Made by a program: the position numbers and the translations under genes
Shown here: positions 11,107 through 24,038 of the stretch, in pieces
Layout: each line of letters starts with the position of its first letter
Numbering within the stretch: position 1 is the first letter of the stretch
Notes under the pieces: model-generated
The model's database searches: none
What the model saw: the letters and a program-made list of their open reading frames with translations, nothing else
Told to the model about the DNA's origin: nothing
From: Diplolepis rosae
Taxonomy: Eukaryota; Arthropoda; Insecta; Hymenoptera; Diplolepididae
Direction of reading: 5' to 3'
DNA: 64,000 bases
Assembly: GCA_030998225.1 (NCBI GenBank)
Contig: JAPYXD010000698.1
Coordinates: forward strand, 7,295,001 to 7,359,000

Positions 11107-13009
11107 ATGCCACTTATAGCGGGTTTGGATTTAAAAGGGATAAAAAAACACCCATCTGTAAGTAATATCAAATTATTTTGGTTTTTAAATATCTCGAATT
11201 TTTTTACATGAAATACCTGTAATTTGTTTTATTTTGTTATTAAGAAACTATTGATAATTTGTTACGTTTTGCGATTCAAAATAAATTTATCATATCAAGT
11301 ATAGTTGGAATTTATTTTGAATAAGCATTTTATACGTATTTCGTTTTTTTGTATAATCGATTGATAAACGTATCCTTTGCGTTTTCGAATATAGGACCTA
11401 TATTTAAAAGAAATTTCTGGAAGTTTTCTTTAAAAGGTTACAGTTCTTGCGTAATATTGCTTGGGTTGGAAATACTTTTTCAAATTTTCATTTCTAATCT
11501 GCTCTATTGAAAATTGACGTGTATGGACATATGGATGAGGAATCTAAGTAGTTATTATATATATGTATATATATATAAGTATGCGTGATGGAGCCAAGGA
11601 GATTAAAAAAAAACAAATCAATGAAAAATAACAAAATTAAAAATGCGTTTTATGGGTATATAAATCGTCTTTATGGTTTTTCGGAATATAAAAATATTAA
11701 AAAATAAATTTCAGTAGAAGAAGTAGTGGTGAACTTTTAATTTTTTGCAATTTATTTGAATGATACTTTCTTCTAAAATTTCTTTTTTATAATTTTTCAA
11801 ATGTAGGCAAATATTTCTGAGTTACAGAAAAGTTAAAAATTATTTGAAACTGTCACAGATTTCAAACTGCTCTTTAGCATTATAACTTCAGAATGCTTCT
11901 AACTTCTATAAAAATTTACTTTAACCGATGATTTTTTTTTACTTATTCTGAATTAAATATTATTTTAATGAGATACAATTTCGCCAGTGATAGCTTCCCT
12001 TAAAACTCAATTTATTCAAATTTAATAACTCTTTTTAAGCGTTGAAGCAGTTGAAAACAAGCAGATAAAGGACAACGAAAAAAATTAATAAAATTCACTT
12101 TTTAAAAAGGATCATACCGTTTCTAGGAAACCTTTGGAAAACTTAATTTATTACCACTTTAAAAATTGTTAAGGCTGTTATTTAAAGCATGTTATGAGAG
12201 AAAAATTTTCACTTCACTGAGAACAAATTTAAAAATATAAAAAATGTCTTTTAACAACAATAACTGTGGGTCAAAGCTTAATGCAGAAAAATTAAATAAG
12301 TTTTATAGACAAATAGCTGTAGCTAGAGAATGAGAAATTACTTTAAAAAGTTAAGTTACTTTTAAAATTGTTTAGAGAAAAAAATGAGCCAACATTCCTT
12401 AAAATTCGATCATTTCAAAAAATGAACTTAGAAAAAACTGCATTGAACTTTGACTTACAGTAATTGTTACTAAAAGACATTTTTTATATTTTTAAATTTT
12501 TTCTCAGTAAAGTGAAATTTTTTTTTTAGAATATGTATTGAATAACAGCTTCATTTTCATACTCAAAATTCAAAACGTTAAAGTTTTCGAAAAAAAACTG
12601 ATTCAAATTTCAAGAACTTTACATAGGAAATATAAAGTCCCTGATTCACGTAATAATTAATCTCTACTTTTTAACTTGGAAAATAACAATTGTAACAAAA
12701 AATATATTTTCAGTTAATTCCTCTTTTCTTCTGCGTATTTACTGGAGCAAGTTTAGCTATTTCATCTTCCTTAAGAGCAGCCTTCTGGTCTCCTGACGTG
12801 ACATGGTCCCCGAAAAGAAATCCGGAACCTTGGCAAAAGTTTAATGATAAGAAATGCAAGGTAAATCAAATTTGATCTGATATCGCTTAGTATTACGGTG
12901 AATCGTGAATTGGTATTTTGATCCTGATAATGATATTTTTCAGCTCTTTGAGCCTGCAAAATCCAGAGGATGGACTCACATGCAAAGATTAAAAAGTATA
13001 TGGGATTGA
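11107..13009 (+). CDS. NDUFA4: NDUFA4/COXFA4 (MLRQ) subunit, complete, 3 exons, 87 aa
   Basis: Small inner-mitochondrial-membrane protein, first described with complex I and now assigned to cytochrome c oxidase. Exons: 11107-11157, 12714-12860, 12944-13009 (TGA). Both introns are GT-AG and phase 0, and the joined frame is 87 codons plus stop, close to the family's roughly 80 residues. Family landmarks are clear: KKHPSLIPLF at the first junction, one membrane helix (about residues 20-37), then the strongly conserved sequence FWSPDVTWSPKRNPEPWQKF. The short C-terminal exon (LFEPAKSRGW to KSIWD) is less conserved, but its splice sites and frame fit. Its start codon is the first ATG after the promoter region, and the gene is divergent from GlyP and convergent with the reticulon gene. 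Confidence 0.95.
12171..12556. mobile_element. Foldback element in NDUFA4 intron 1
   Basis: Two arms of about 120 nt face each other. The left arm starts AAGGCTGTTATTTAAAGCAT and passes through TTTAAAAATATAAAAAATGT; the right arm, read on the minus strand, starts GAAGCTGTTATTCAATACAT and passes through the same 20 bases. No ORF; probably a non-autonomous transposon remnant. Confidence 0.65.
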
Positions 13010-14548
13010 AAATATAAAAAATGTATTTTATCTAAAAAAAAATGTACTTATCGAATAATTAGTAAAGGAATGTAGAACTAGTCGAATTAATGTATTTATA
13101 TGTATAAAATTTATGAATGATTCAGATTTGAAAAAAAAAATATATATATATATATATATGCTTTAAAAACGATTTGTGTTATTGTATGTATTATCATCAC
13201 TTTGATTCTGATAAATTTACCTTATATTAATGTCTTATATATAAATAAAAAGATTCAATGATTGTTCTTAATATCATTTATTTATAAATAAATCGTGCGA
13301 ATGCAGATGCAATAATGAAAACGTCAAGAAGCGGTATTACAATTTAATTTCTTAACACTTCCCACTGTCTCGATAAAAACACGTGATTTGGTAATAATAG
13401 TTAGACATTAGGTTACAATATAATATAAAGTTGCATCTTCATCGTTCAATTCTTCGATATGACCCAACTTTCATGTACCGATTAATCTTCTATTTATAAT
13501 ACGACGTCGCTTTTATTATAGTAATAATAATAATAATATATCAGCAGTAAAATTACAATTATAATTTATAATTATAATCAATTTATAATTATATAATATA
13601 ATAGTAACATTTCGTAATCAACATCATTAAGAGACAGATACGACAATCTTCGTTTGTATATTCGCTTTATTTAATCTTTTATCAGTATATTTATAGATCT
13701 ATTTACGTTAACAACTAAAACACGAGGGACTTCTGGGCATTAGACAATATCTTAAGACCTAACGATAAAAAAGAAACAACCTCCAACAAGCGCTTACTCT
13801 CTACCGTGTTCCGTTCAAAAATCCCTCAACGTTCTCTCTTTGACTTCCTTTCGTTGGCCACAAAACGGAACACCTCGGCTTCCTATATAAAAAAAAGGAA
13901 TAGTGAATCGGTAATACCGTATTCGATCCTTGATTGAATAATGATATTTTCGATATTACGGCGGAAAATATATATTTGACTCTCCTCGATCAAAGGCTGA
14001 GTATCGTCGAAGGAGGATGCTGGAAAAGGAATGAGACTTTCCAAAGGACCAATTTCGAGAGAGAATCACAAAACCGATCCTTTTTTGATTACCACAAAAA
14101 TGGGAGGAGTTTTGCTCCAATGCACACTCTTACATTTCGCTACAATATTCCACCGACGCGTCTTAATAACGAACGGTTTTAAAATTAAACGCTAAGTTTT
14201 ATTGCGTTTTTCTGTTTATTTCTTACATAAACATATTCATTACTTCAGAGTACTGATTCCTCGATTAATCGAATCTAATCTTGATTTTCAATCAAGTCGA
14301 TCTCCTCGCCTCTGAAATATTCATAAATTAGCTTGTTGCCCTGTGTTGTTACATCTGTCTATTTAAAAATTGTTGTTTCATTGATCAAAACCGCTGTTAT
14401 CAAAATCAACCGTGATGTCATGATGATGTTTCGTATTCGTTGCCTTCTTTATACGTACTCGAACGACTTTCTTGGTACATTACTAAAAACTTCGTCTTTC
14501 TATTCTCGCTCTTCACTGTCAATACTTCAAGAATTATGATCAAGCTGG
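13010..14548. other. 3' UTRs and convergent intergenic region (NDUFA4 and reticulon)
   Basis: Nothing here reads as an exon. AATAAA signals occur on the plus strand near 13242-13250 (for NDUFA4), and their complement (TTTATT, for the minus-strand reticulon transcript) at several places near 13280. The open frames at 13934-14182 and 14333-14539 have no recognisable content and lie in the probable reticulon 3' UTR. Confidence 0.55.
13130..13160. repeat. A-run followed by (TA)n microsatellite
   Basis: A run of A is followed by about ten TA units just downstream of the NDUFA4 stop. Confidence 0.9.
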
Positions 14549-17500
14549 TTATTCCTCTTTCGTTGGCTCTGCCTTCTTGCCCAGAGGAATAGCTGCCTTC
14601 ACTCTGTAATAAAATTTTAATATTAGAACTCGGATATAAACAAATCGTAACCAGGACTATCTTAACATTAATCTATTTTTATTTAAAATATAGGATTTAA
14701 TTATTTTTATAGAGTATAAAATCTAATCATAAAAAAAAACTTAAATTTTCAACTAATTTTGGTGATTGTGAATTAATTTTAAGAATTTCAATTAATAATA
14801 TACCCTCGGGGATCACAGCAATTCACGCAAAAGTTGTAAATTATTGTTAATAAATTCGAATTTTGTTGCCAAATAAAATTACATTCCATCCTTAGATGTT
14901 AAACTTCCTTGACGTTTGAAACAAAACGTAAAAAATATCTCAATTATAAGATATTTTTTTCCCACTCTTAAGAATGTCTCGAATGTTTTTCATGAGATTG
15001 TTTTTATAATTTTTGAAAAATTAATCGAAACTTTGAAAATAATTCACAACATTTTAATATTCCGTAGAATAAAGTTTCTATATGGCTTGAAAATTTTATG
15101 TTTCAGAATTTATTATGATTTGGTAACGTTTAAGCTTCAATAAAATTTGAATGATTGTAATTTTATAGTTTCATTTGGGACTGAAACCTTTCTTTAAAAA
15201 ACAATTGTTTCGAAGAAATAACTTACTTGTTTGTGATGTCATTAATCTTTGCTTGTACTAAGGCCAGGTTCTGGTCAATTTGTACTTTATTCGTTTCGTA
15301 CACTTTCGGAAGCGTAAACAAAGCTACCACTCCTGGAAAATGAAAATTAGTGCTTTACAAACGTATTCATTTGAAAATATTCTAGGTATACATAAAGAAT
15401 TTATATAAGGAACTGACCAATGATTATGAGCGTCATTCCATTGAACCAGGCTCCAAGGTAAGTCAAGCACCACAATCCAACTCCAAATTTGAGAGTGTCG
15501 ACCAAATCTTCGACCAAGAATAGCCTACGTAGTTCGCTGGCTGCAGCATTTGCATTCGCCACAGCAACATCCGCAACTTCATGCACCTTTTCAGCAGGTA
15601 ATGTCAGATCCAGATCTAGAATATCCCTGTAAATAAATTATTCTTTAATACATAATACACTTGCTATTCATTAAACACTTTGCTTAATTTCCTGCCTATC
15701 ACATAACTTTTTTAATCAGACCTATATCTAATTTGATTTTTTACACTTGGTAATTGAATAATTTTTAGTTTTTTCTGCTCCTTCAAATTTGAATGTTTCG
15801 AACATTAAAAATTTTCAAAAATTCAAGTTAAATTTGATTGTTTCCTAACTAAAGAGGTAGCAGAATTAAAAACCTGGGAAATTGCTTAAAAATGTTTTAA
15901 ATACATTCTAAATTTAAATTTAAATTCAAATAGATTGAAAAATGGACGTTTAATATTTTCAAAAATTTACAATTTTCAAATTTGTTACATTAATACATTG
16001 TAATACATTGTTACAAATAAAGAATTGATAGGAATCGATACGCTCTATTTTGAGTTTTAAAATTAAATATCCTAAAAACTTGACATTTTAACCATTTAAT
16101 ATTGCAAAAATAAAAATTTTTAATTATCATTATACAGTACATTCAACCTTTTAAACTTGAATGCTCCAAAAATTGGTATCCTTCAAACTTGAAGTCTCTG
16201 AAATTTTAAATCTTCCTAATTAAATAAATTGAAATTGGATTTACATTATAAACAACTGTGAAATTGACAAATAAATCAATCAAATATTTTAATGAAATTT
16301 AATTAAATTTTAATGGTAATTTTTGACGAAATTTTTTTTTTTTTTTCATGAAAATATTAAATGAAATTTTATTTGACTTTATTTGAAGACAAATTGGTTT
16401 TGAACTTACTTAAAAGGATGTCCATCTGATGTTTTCTGAACTGCCTGCATAACAGCTTTGTAAACACGAAAAGCTACTGTTCCGGTGAGAGTGAGAAGAG
16501 ATAAATATGCGAGTACACTGATCAGACTGAAGTAGGCCAGCGACAAAAGCACTCCTAGAAGTGCACCAAAGACGATTCCAGATTTTTTGGGATCACGCCA
16601 GTAAATTAAAGCAGCCACTGAAAATTAAAATAAATTACTTCGTTAGAATATAGTTTTTTACATTGCATGTTTTAACTTTGTTATTAAAATTTTAATTAAT
16701 AGATACTATTTATATTTTAGTGTAAATAAAATATAAAATTTAAATTTTAGGGATAAAATCCCTAAAATATTTAAATTAACCAAAATATAAATTCACTCAA
16801 TTATACTGAATTTTTACTTCAGTAATAGTCACTTCCAAAATTCTGGAAACGATTCCAGAGTTGTTATTATTCCAACATACAAACACTGCCCTGCCTTTTC
16901 CAGATTTACCAGGTCTAAAATGTTTATTTCTCCAGTTTAATAGGATATTCCATATAAATAAATGGTTAATAAAATTTGCAAAATTTACAAAATACATTTT
17001 ATTTGATTGAAAAATAAAATTATAATGTAATAATTATCTTAATGACAATTAAAAACTTTGTTATGTAGAACATTAAACATTTTAAAACTTTTAACTCAAA
17101 ATAAGTAAAAAGATTAAACCAAATTAGTTTTCTAACAATGCATATAACAATAAATTATGTTTTTATAAAATAAGATCGATATATTTTATTTCTTGTGATA
17201 TACTTTAAATATTTTGTGAATTTTTTAGCTGTATTTTCAAACCCGTTCTAATTTCCCCAATTCTGTTTTGATTTTCAATTTACGGTACAAGAATTATATT
17301 TGGAAAATCTTCAAACTAAATATACGGAATGATACTGATTCTGAGTTTTCAGTGGACCTATTACGTAGGCAATTGACGCTATTGGAGAGTCTCCCACGCA
17401 ATTAAAATTAAGAATCAACAAGTACATCAAATGATGATAATTCGCATAGGTATATTTTTTATTGGTGACATCATTAAACTTATATCGCTACGTAGTAACA

Positions 17501-20500
17501 AAATGCGCATGCAAGAATGATGGCAAACGACATAGAGGAAACTACGACTTCACTTCCGGTTTGTGAAGCATGACATGATCGATGGTTAATTTTAATTTTA
17601 GAAACGTGTCAGAATTTATGGTCCTTCCCATAATTAACGGCATCTATCTAAAGTTTATTTGTCATAATCACGTACTCATTGATTACGGAATTATAAATTA
17701 AAAATCATTCCACTTAAACATAATCTGAAATTCTCTTAAGGTAGTTTATCCACGAAAATTAGACCTCAGACAAAAATATAGATAATTTTGCTTTTCAGAA
17801 TATTATTATTGAAGGGATAGTTTTGAAGAGAAAAGATTATTTTCCATAAAAAAAATTTGGAACACAAAAAATCATTTTATTTTTCCCCCAACTTTTTTTC
17901 TTATCGCATCTTATCAAATTTTAAAAAATTATGCGATTCTAATAAATTATGAATCACTTTTTTAACAAAAAGATTCTCTGCAACTTAACTGTTTCCAATT
18001 TTTGAAAATGAATCAATTATTATCAAATTCAGCAATTTGTTTATAAAAATTTCATTTCGGAAATTTTTTTTTATGGTTTCAGCCATTAAAGAATTTTAAA
18101 AATTGGAAACGATTAAGTTGTGAAGACTCTTTTCCCTAAAAAAATGATTCATAATTTATTAGAATCGCATAATTTTTTAAAATTTGGTAAGAAGCGATAA
18201 GAAAAAAAGTTGGGGCAGAAATAAAATTTATTAATACAATTATTTTTCTTATTTCAAATTTTTTTCATGGAAAATAATCTTTTTTCTTTCAAAATAGCCC
18301 TTCAATAATAGTATTGCTATTCTTGGAAGCAAAATTATTTACTTTTGTCTGAGGTCTAATTTTCGTAGATTCAATGATAAAAAAAAGGTGTCTAATAATA
18401 TTATTGAATTTCTTATTCATAAATTGTGATACAATAGAATAACAAATTATCGTTCACTGAAACAATTCTTTATTGCCTAAGAGATAAGAATTCAAATTCC
18501 TGACATCGCATTTTGAAAAAAATTTGGCGGCAATTTCAAAATTTATCAAATAAATTTTTTAAAAGAAACATATATTATTGGTTTATTTTTATCCTCTTCT
18601 TTAACATTAAATAAGTTACGAGCTCTAAAACTTAAGAAATGATTATTGTGTTTTTATTTTGAAAATTAACAATATTTGTACTACGTTTACGTGATATAAG
18701 TGAACACAATACTGTAAAAACTCCTAGTAATAAACAGAGATCTTTGACGGTAAGAGTGAGTAAATAAGTGGAGGGGAGAAAGTGATAGTAAGAGAAAGAG
18801 CCGAATGCACTTGAAGAGCATCATCATTTCAGGGCAAGGATATCGACTGGCCTTGCTTCTTTCATAGTTCAGTGTTAACTTTTACTGTTTCTTGAGAAAA
18901 CACTTCTATTCCCCTAAAAACATAAATTACAAAATTCGAAAAAAAATAAGAGCAAAATAATGACAAATCTGAAGGTAATTAAAAATGATCTCTATAATTT
19001 TAAACCCTTTCATATTTATTGCTAACAATAAAACGTCTTATTATATTAATGAACTTGATTATTATAATTTTATTTTGGAGCGCCACGTGTTCACTCTATT
19101 AGAAAGTTGCACTAAAAGTATAAAAACTGTTAATTAATTACTAAAAAAAAAAATGTCTAGTCTCCCGTAAGATATTTTTAGATAGACTTCTTATAAGTAC
19201 TTTTTTATCTCTCTAAATTTGAATCAGTAAAATTCATTGCACTGAAAAACAGTAAAATTGTTACTGAAGTTGATCAGTAAAATGTTTTACCGATTAGGTT
19301 TTCTTGATCAACTTCAGTGAAAATTGTAACTCTTTCCCAGTGAAATTCCACTGATATACAGTGAAAATTTCACTCAAGAGAAAGAAAAATCCATTTCCAG
19401 CTATTTTATCAGTGAAAACTCACTGATTCGAATTTAAAGAGATAATTTACTATTAATTATTGAGTTAAGAATTTAAAATAAGAAAAATTACATTAAAAAG
19501 TTATGTTTTAATTAGTAGACATAATTTTAAGTGGAAAATGGAATCATAGTAAATATCATATTCCAATTTTTGCTGAGCTTTCGATTAACAAATTGTTTTA
19601 AATATCTATATTAGTGACTTGCGCTTGACAATGCAGTTTAGCAAAAGGCTAAAGATAAGACGTTTGATGCCAGGATTATCACTTTTCATAAATAAGCGAA
19701 CAGTAAGTTCACTTATTCTTGAAAATGCTTTTCGCAATGCGTCAGTAAACAAAGATAATTATTTTAATTTAATTTAATTTTTGTTTTCGCAAATGCAAAT
19801 TTGTAAGCCTATCATCTGCTATTATTAATTCAGTTTTCTTGTTCTGAATTATACGATACAAGATTAAATTTTTTTTTAATTTATGTACGGAAATTTTAAA
19901 TTGTTTCTTATATTTCTGAATTTTTGAAATGGAACGCCATTTTTGAAATCGTACATGTTGTTCAAGATATTTTCAATCATGTGATCTATAAAATGACTAT
20001 TCATCAGTGAATCATAGAAAAATTGAGAAACCATGAAAATTTATATCACTTATGTTAAATCTATAATATTACTCACAGTTTCGCAACGCATTCTGTCTAT
20101 ATTTTTCATAAAATCTAAAACAAAATCTTCATTTCCTATAAAAATATTTCTTTGAACGGTAACAAATTTCTTTTATCTTAATAAACAAAAATTTTAATTT
20201 CAATTTCAATAAACATGTCTATTTATTTGATTGATGTTTATCAATTAAAATAGATTATTATTAAAAATAAATGAAATTCAAGATGCATCCACATTAACTT
20301 TTATAATTTACAAAAATCTCATTTTAATTTACTTCTTGCATACTAAAGTGTATTCAAATAAATACAATTTTTAACAGTAAGTCGTTTATGATTGCCATCA
20401 ACTAATTTGAAAAGAAAAGACTTTTACAGCAATTTGATCGACATTATATACACGTGTGCAACATATTAACCATATGTTGCAAACGAGAGAGTTGCATTGG

Positions 20501-20636
20501 CAAATAACGGAACACTTATTTTTCATCTTAAAGTTCACGATTAGGAACTAAGAACTTTTTCTAACTGGAACTCACCGGGTCCTCTTTCAGGGAGTTCTTC
20601 GGCTGTACGTCTTGAGTTCCTAGGGCGCGGCGCCAT
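14549..20636 (-). CDS. Rtnl1: Reticulon-like protein, short isoform A (212 aa) with shared RHD exons
   Basis: A membrane protein of the reticulon family that shapes tubular ER. Exons on the minus strand: 20636-20576 (isoform-specific, [20 protein letters not shown]), 16617-16410, 15626-15418, 15332-15227, 14603-14549 (TAA). All introns are GT-AG and phases match throughout. The four shared exons encode the 192-residue reticulon homology domain: [11 protein letters not shown] opens it, a long hydrophobic hairpin follows ([19 protein letters not shown] and onward), then the loop with [13 protein letters not shown] and GHPFK, the signature [19 protein letters not shown], and a second hydrophobic hairpin. 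The C-terminus [18 protein letters not shown] is lysine-rich but lacks a strict terminal KKxx signal. The start ATG lies in a CpG-rich patch. Alternative 5' exons further upstream join the same acceptor at 16617. Confidence 0.96.
15627..16409 (-). other. Reticulon RHD intron
   Basis: AT-rich intron between RHD exons, GT-AG. No nested feature seen. Confidence 0.8.
17736..18374. mobile_element. Long foldback element, TTAAGGTAG family, copy 1
   Basis: The left end TTAAGGTAGTTTATCCACGA and ACCTCAGACAAAAATA is mirrored at the right by TTTTGTCTGAGGTCTAATTT. The arms are about 300 nt, diverged by small indels, and include AACGATTAAGTTGTGAAGA-like and CGATAAGAAAAAAAGTTGGG segments also found in the other copies. 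No coding capacity. Confidence 0.75.
19209..19441. mobile_element. TCAGTG-rich TA-type element, copy
   Basis: Bounded by CTCTCTAAATTTGAATCAGT on the left and its degenerate complement on the right. The interior repeatedly carries TCAGTGAAA and TTTCACTGA, plus the inverted pair AAGTTGATCAGTAAA and TTGATCAACTTCAGTG. Same family as the well-bounded copy at 55619-55891. Confidence 0.7.
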
Positions 20637-21010
20637 GTTTCTTTTGAATTATTAAATTTCAGATTTCTTTCCACGTAACCGTAGTCATATAATTTGTATT
20701 TCTTTCGAGAACGAGTGCGAACGCACAACTAACCTGCCTGGCAAATTAAGAGTGCCTCTGTCGACTCCTCCAGGGCAGCTTTCGTGAAGTGAATGAATGT
20801 GTGAGTGCAGAATGAGGTAGTATGTGAGTTCATGTGTGAGAGAACGTGGGAGTCCGAGAGAGACAAGAAGACGAAGAGAGGAAAAGGGTGAAAGCAGTAA
20901 AGAGAAGTCAGAAAAAAGAAAGAGTTGAGGGACCGCTCAAAGCGGAGAGACCAGATATCAGAGGAGAGAGAACCTCCAAAGAACAGAACTTAGTTGGAAC
21001 CAAGATGGCA
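20637..21010 (-). promoter_or_regulatory. Probable promoter and 5' UTR of reticulon isoform A
   Basis: The 370 bp upstream of the isoform-A ATG are clearly less AT-rich than the surroundings, with CpGs and a long GAGA-type purine tract on the plus strand (about 20840-20960). This is typical of an insect promoter or 5' UTR. An open frame on the plus strand here (20846-21163) is a by-product of that purine bias. Confidence 0.5.
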
Positions 21011-21128
21011 GCACCTTACGGAAACTCAGAGTTGAAAAAAAACAATTCATTCACGCTGTTTCTGAGAGATTATTTCAATTTAATTGAAGTTTACAACTAT
21101 TTTTACATTCTAATTACATATGATAAGG

Positions 21129-21715
21129 TATTTTCTAAATGTGGATCAGTGAGATTTTACTGATTAAATAGCGAAAAATATTCTCTAAATCTGAATCAGT
21201 CAAAATCTACTGATTATTAGTGAAATTTTACTGATTCAAATAGCTAAAAGAGGTTACTGTGAATCAGTGAAAATTAACTGATTTAACAGTGAAAATTATT
21301 TTATCCGCTGATGAATCAGTGAAAAAGAAAATCAATGATTCGATCAGTGAAAATTTGACTAATTCAGAGAGTAGGTAAATTCTACTGACAATGAGTGGTA
21401 CTCAATAGATAAAACAGATTTCACTATTTTTCAGCAAAGGACCACAATAAGTTCAGTTTAATCAAGAGATTTTCTGTGCGTTTTACATAGCGACCAGTAA
21501 AATCTACAGAATGCGAAAAAATCAGAGTTTAGTCGATTTTACTGGACAGCAAGTGAAACGCATGAAAAATCTCTTGATTAAACTGAACTTCTTGTAAAAA
21601 CTAAAAAGTCAAGTTGCAGAAATAAGTACCGAGCTTCCCGTAAATTTTTCGAATTTTTCTTCTAGGTGGAGCTATTTCATTAGTAGTATTTCACTGATTC
21701 AAATTTAGAGTATTA
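21129..21715. mobile_element. TCAGTG-rich elements, nested or tandem
   Basis: At least two overlapping copies: inner CTCTAAATCTGAATCAGTCA at 21181, and a right-hand ACTGATTCAAATTTAGAG ending near 21708. A central inverted pair (AGAGATTTTCTGTGCGTTTT and its complement near 21560) adds another palindrome. There are many TCAGTGAAA motifs in both orientations. Confidence 0.65.
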
Positions 21716-22287
21716 GATTTGTGTAAGATTTCACATTCACTTTAGAGCATTCTTGCTATTTTTGAAAACTACTCTTTGGGAAAAAACAAAATTTTAATAC
21801 TAATTGCTGATAGTGCTTAAAAATATCAACAAATTGTTTTTGGTAAATTTTTTAATCAAACTAAAATTAAAAAATTTTAGTCTCTTGAAAAGTGAAAAAA
21901 AAATCAATAATCAAATTCCATTTTTCAGTCTAAATATTTCAGATACGAAAAAACACTTAAAAACAAAACTTTTTAATTCAAAAAAATATTAATAAAAATC
22001 AAATATTCTATTTTTTTACAAAAATATACAAGATCCAAAAAAAGGTCAGAGTACAAAATTGTTTTTAAAAGAGATCTACAAATTTTCATCCATACAATTT
22101 TTGATAAAATGTATACCTGAAATGGGTTTTCTGTATATCTAAAAATATCTAAAAAAAGAAAAAAATTCATAGAATTTTCAGAATTTGTAGACGTTATTTA
22201 CATATTTACATATTTTGTTTAAAAAATGGAATTTTTAGATTTTAATCGTATTTTTTAAAATAAAAATGAAAAATATACGTTTTATCA

Positions 22288-22484
22288 CACTGAGAAAACA
22301 GTTTTGTCAAATCAACAAAAATATTTGGTTAGTATTTAGCTAACAAAATTCTTTTGTTGTGCCAACAAAACATTTTGCTATATCAAACAAATTTTGTTGG
22401 TTAAACAAAATGTTTTGTTGGGACAACAAAATATTTTGTCAGGATAACAAAAAAAGTTTTGTTGGATAAATTTTTTTTTCAGTG
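22288..22484. mobile_element. MITE with CACTGA/TCAGTG ends and AACAAAATnTTGTTG interior
   Basis: The left end CACTGAGAAAAC and right end TTTTTTTTTCAGTG are inverted. The roughly 200-bp interior is a chain of AACAAAA and TTTTGTTG palindromes (seven or more). Confidence 0.65.
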
Positions 22485-22764
22485 CAGAAACTATGTCAGG
22501 CAAAATTTGTAGATCTTATTGAAACGAACAATTTTGCAAACTCAAGTTTTTTTCGTATCTCACATATTTTTGTTAAAAAATTGAATTTTGAATTTTCAAT
22601 AGTATTTTTTAAAATTACACTGTTAGAAACTTCTGTACTAAACTTCTATTACATGTAATGGAAGTTTTTTTCAGTAACGTATATCAAATTTAAAATACTT
22701 TAATCTTAAAAAATTCAAACCTTTATTTGAATTTTAATACACATATATATATTTTAATAATTAT

Positions 22765-22855
22765 TTCAAATTAATTAGTTAAGTTTGAAATTCCAGCGCA
22801 GTCGAAAGCGTCTTTTTTTCCACAGGAAGATTTCAAAATTCTTTAAAATTTATAT
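22765..22855 (+). repeat. Dispersed repeat, copy 2 (CGAAAGCGTCTTTTTTTCC family)
   Basis: Matches the copy at 2605-2700: ATTAATTAGTTAAGTTTGAA, then CAGCGCAGTCGAAAGCGTCT, then AAATTCTTTAAAATTT. Confidence 0.6.
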
Positions 22856-23839
22856 TTTAATAATGTTTGATAATTTTAATATATTTTTATTGAAAAGTTA
22901 TTAAATTTCATACGAATTTATATTAATATTTCATAATATAAAAATCTATTAAAATTAATAAGATTTTTAATAGTGTAAAAAGAGAAATATACATCTTATG
23001 AAAAAATGTTGCGATTTAAACTTTTAGATCTTTATGTAGTAAACAATTTTGTACCATAACTTTTTTTCGTATTTCGTATAATTCAACTGAAAAATGGAAT
23101 TTAGATATTGACTTTTTTCAAGTTTTAACATACTGTAACTTTCCTAATTTTAGTTTAACTAAAAAATGTTATTAAGATAATTAGTAGAGATTTATGAAAA
23201 CTATCAGAAACCAATATTGGAATTTTGAATTCATTTTTGCATGATAAGAGATCAAGGTGACATCTTTTACATACAATTTTCCAGTTTGTTACTCAAGACT
23301 ACTAAACTCAATGACTTACAATACTGTTCTATATATATATATGTAACATATAAATCAGGCCTGCGCACTAATGTGCGAACAGTGGTTGGTTTTTAATTAT
23401 TTTATAGGGTTGAATTACACTTTAGGTAATCTTGGATTTCATTTTCAAATCATAAACTCTGTTTCTTAAAAACTGAAAATATTAATTGACCTCAACAATA
23501 ATACATTTTGGGCTCTTGATAATTTAATTATGCCCTAAAAATTTATAATTAGCATCATTTACAAATGAAAATAACTTTTAGTCAAGATCTAATTCAAGTA
23601 AATTTAACGTTATTTCTTTATAGCAGAATCAAGTTAGAATAACAATTTATTATTTCAAAAACGGAGTTTTAAGTAATACGAAAAATCAAAAAGATTAATT
23701 AAATTATGAGAGGATATGAGTTACTAATTATTTTTCGACTCCAGAAATTTAAGATAATTAAAGGATAAAAGAGAAATGAGATATCCATAGATTATAGAAT
23801 TCAATCCTTGAAATATAATTAAAATTGCCGCAATGCAGA

Positions 23840-24038
23840 TATTTTTCGCTGTTAAATCAGTTAATTTTCACTGTTTAATTAGTGAAAAAAATATTTTTCA
23901 CTGTCAAATCAGTCAATTTTCACTGAAATAATCAGTGACATTTGACCGATTTACAGTAACCTATTTTTAGCTATTTGAATCAATCAAATTTCACTGATAA
24001 TCAGTAGATTTTGACTGATTCAAATTTAGAGTTGGCAC
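23840..24038. mobile_element. TCAGTG-rich element, copy
   Basis: The right end CTGATTCAAATTTAGAG is intact; the left end is degenerate. The interior has repeated TCAGTGAAA and TTTTCACTG motifs. Confidence 0.6.

Larger units (their letters stand above)
16618..20575 (-). other. Reticulon intron downstream of isoform-A exon
   Basis: GT-AG intron of about 4 kb. It contains a long foldback element (17736-18374), a TCAGTG-rich element (19209-19441) and a small CpG-containing patch at 17480-17600 with an ETS-like site (minus-strand ACCGGAAGTG at 17551-17560). The 16797-16997 frame is AT-rich and unsupported. Confidence 0.7.

Noticed and set aside
20846..21163. 105-codon plus-strand open frame
   Set aside because: Arg/Lys/Glu-rich because of a GAGA purine tract in the probable isoform-A promoter; no domain, and it continues into a TCAGTG element.
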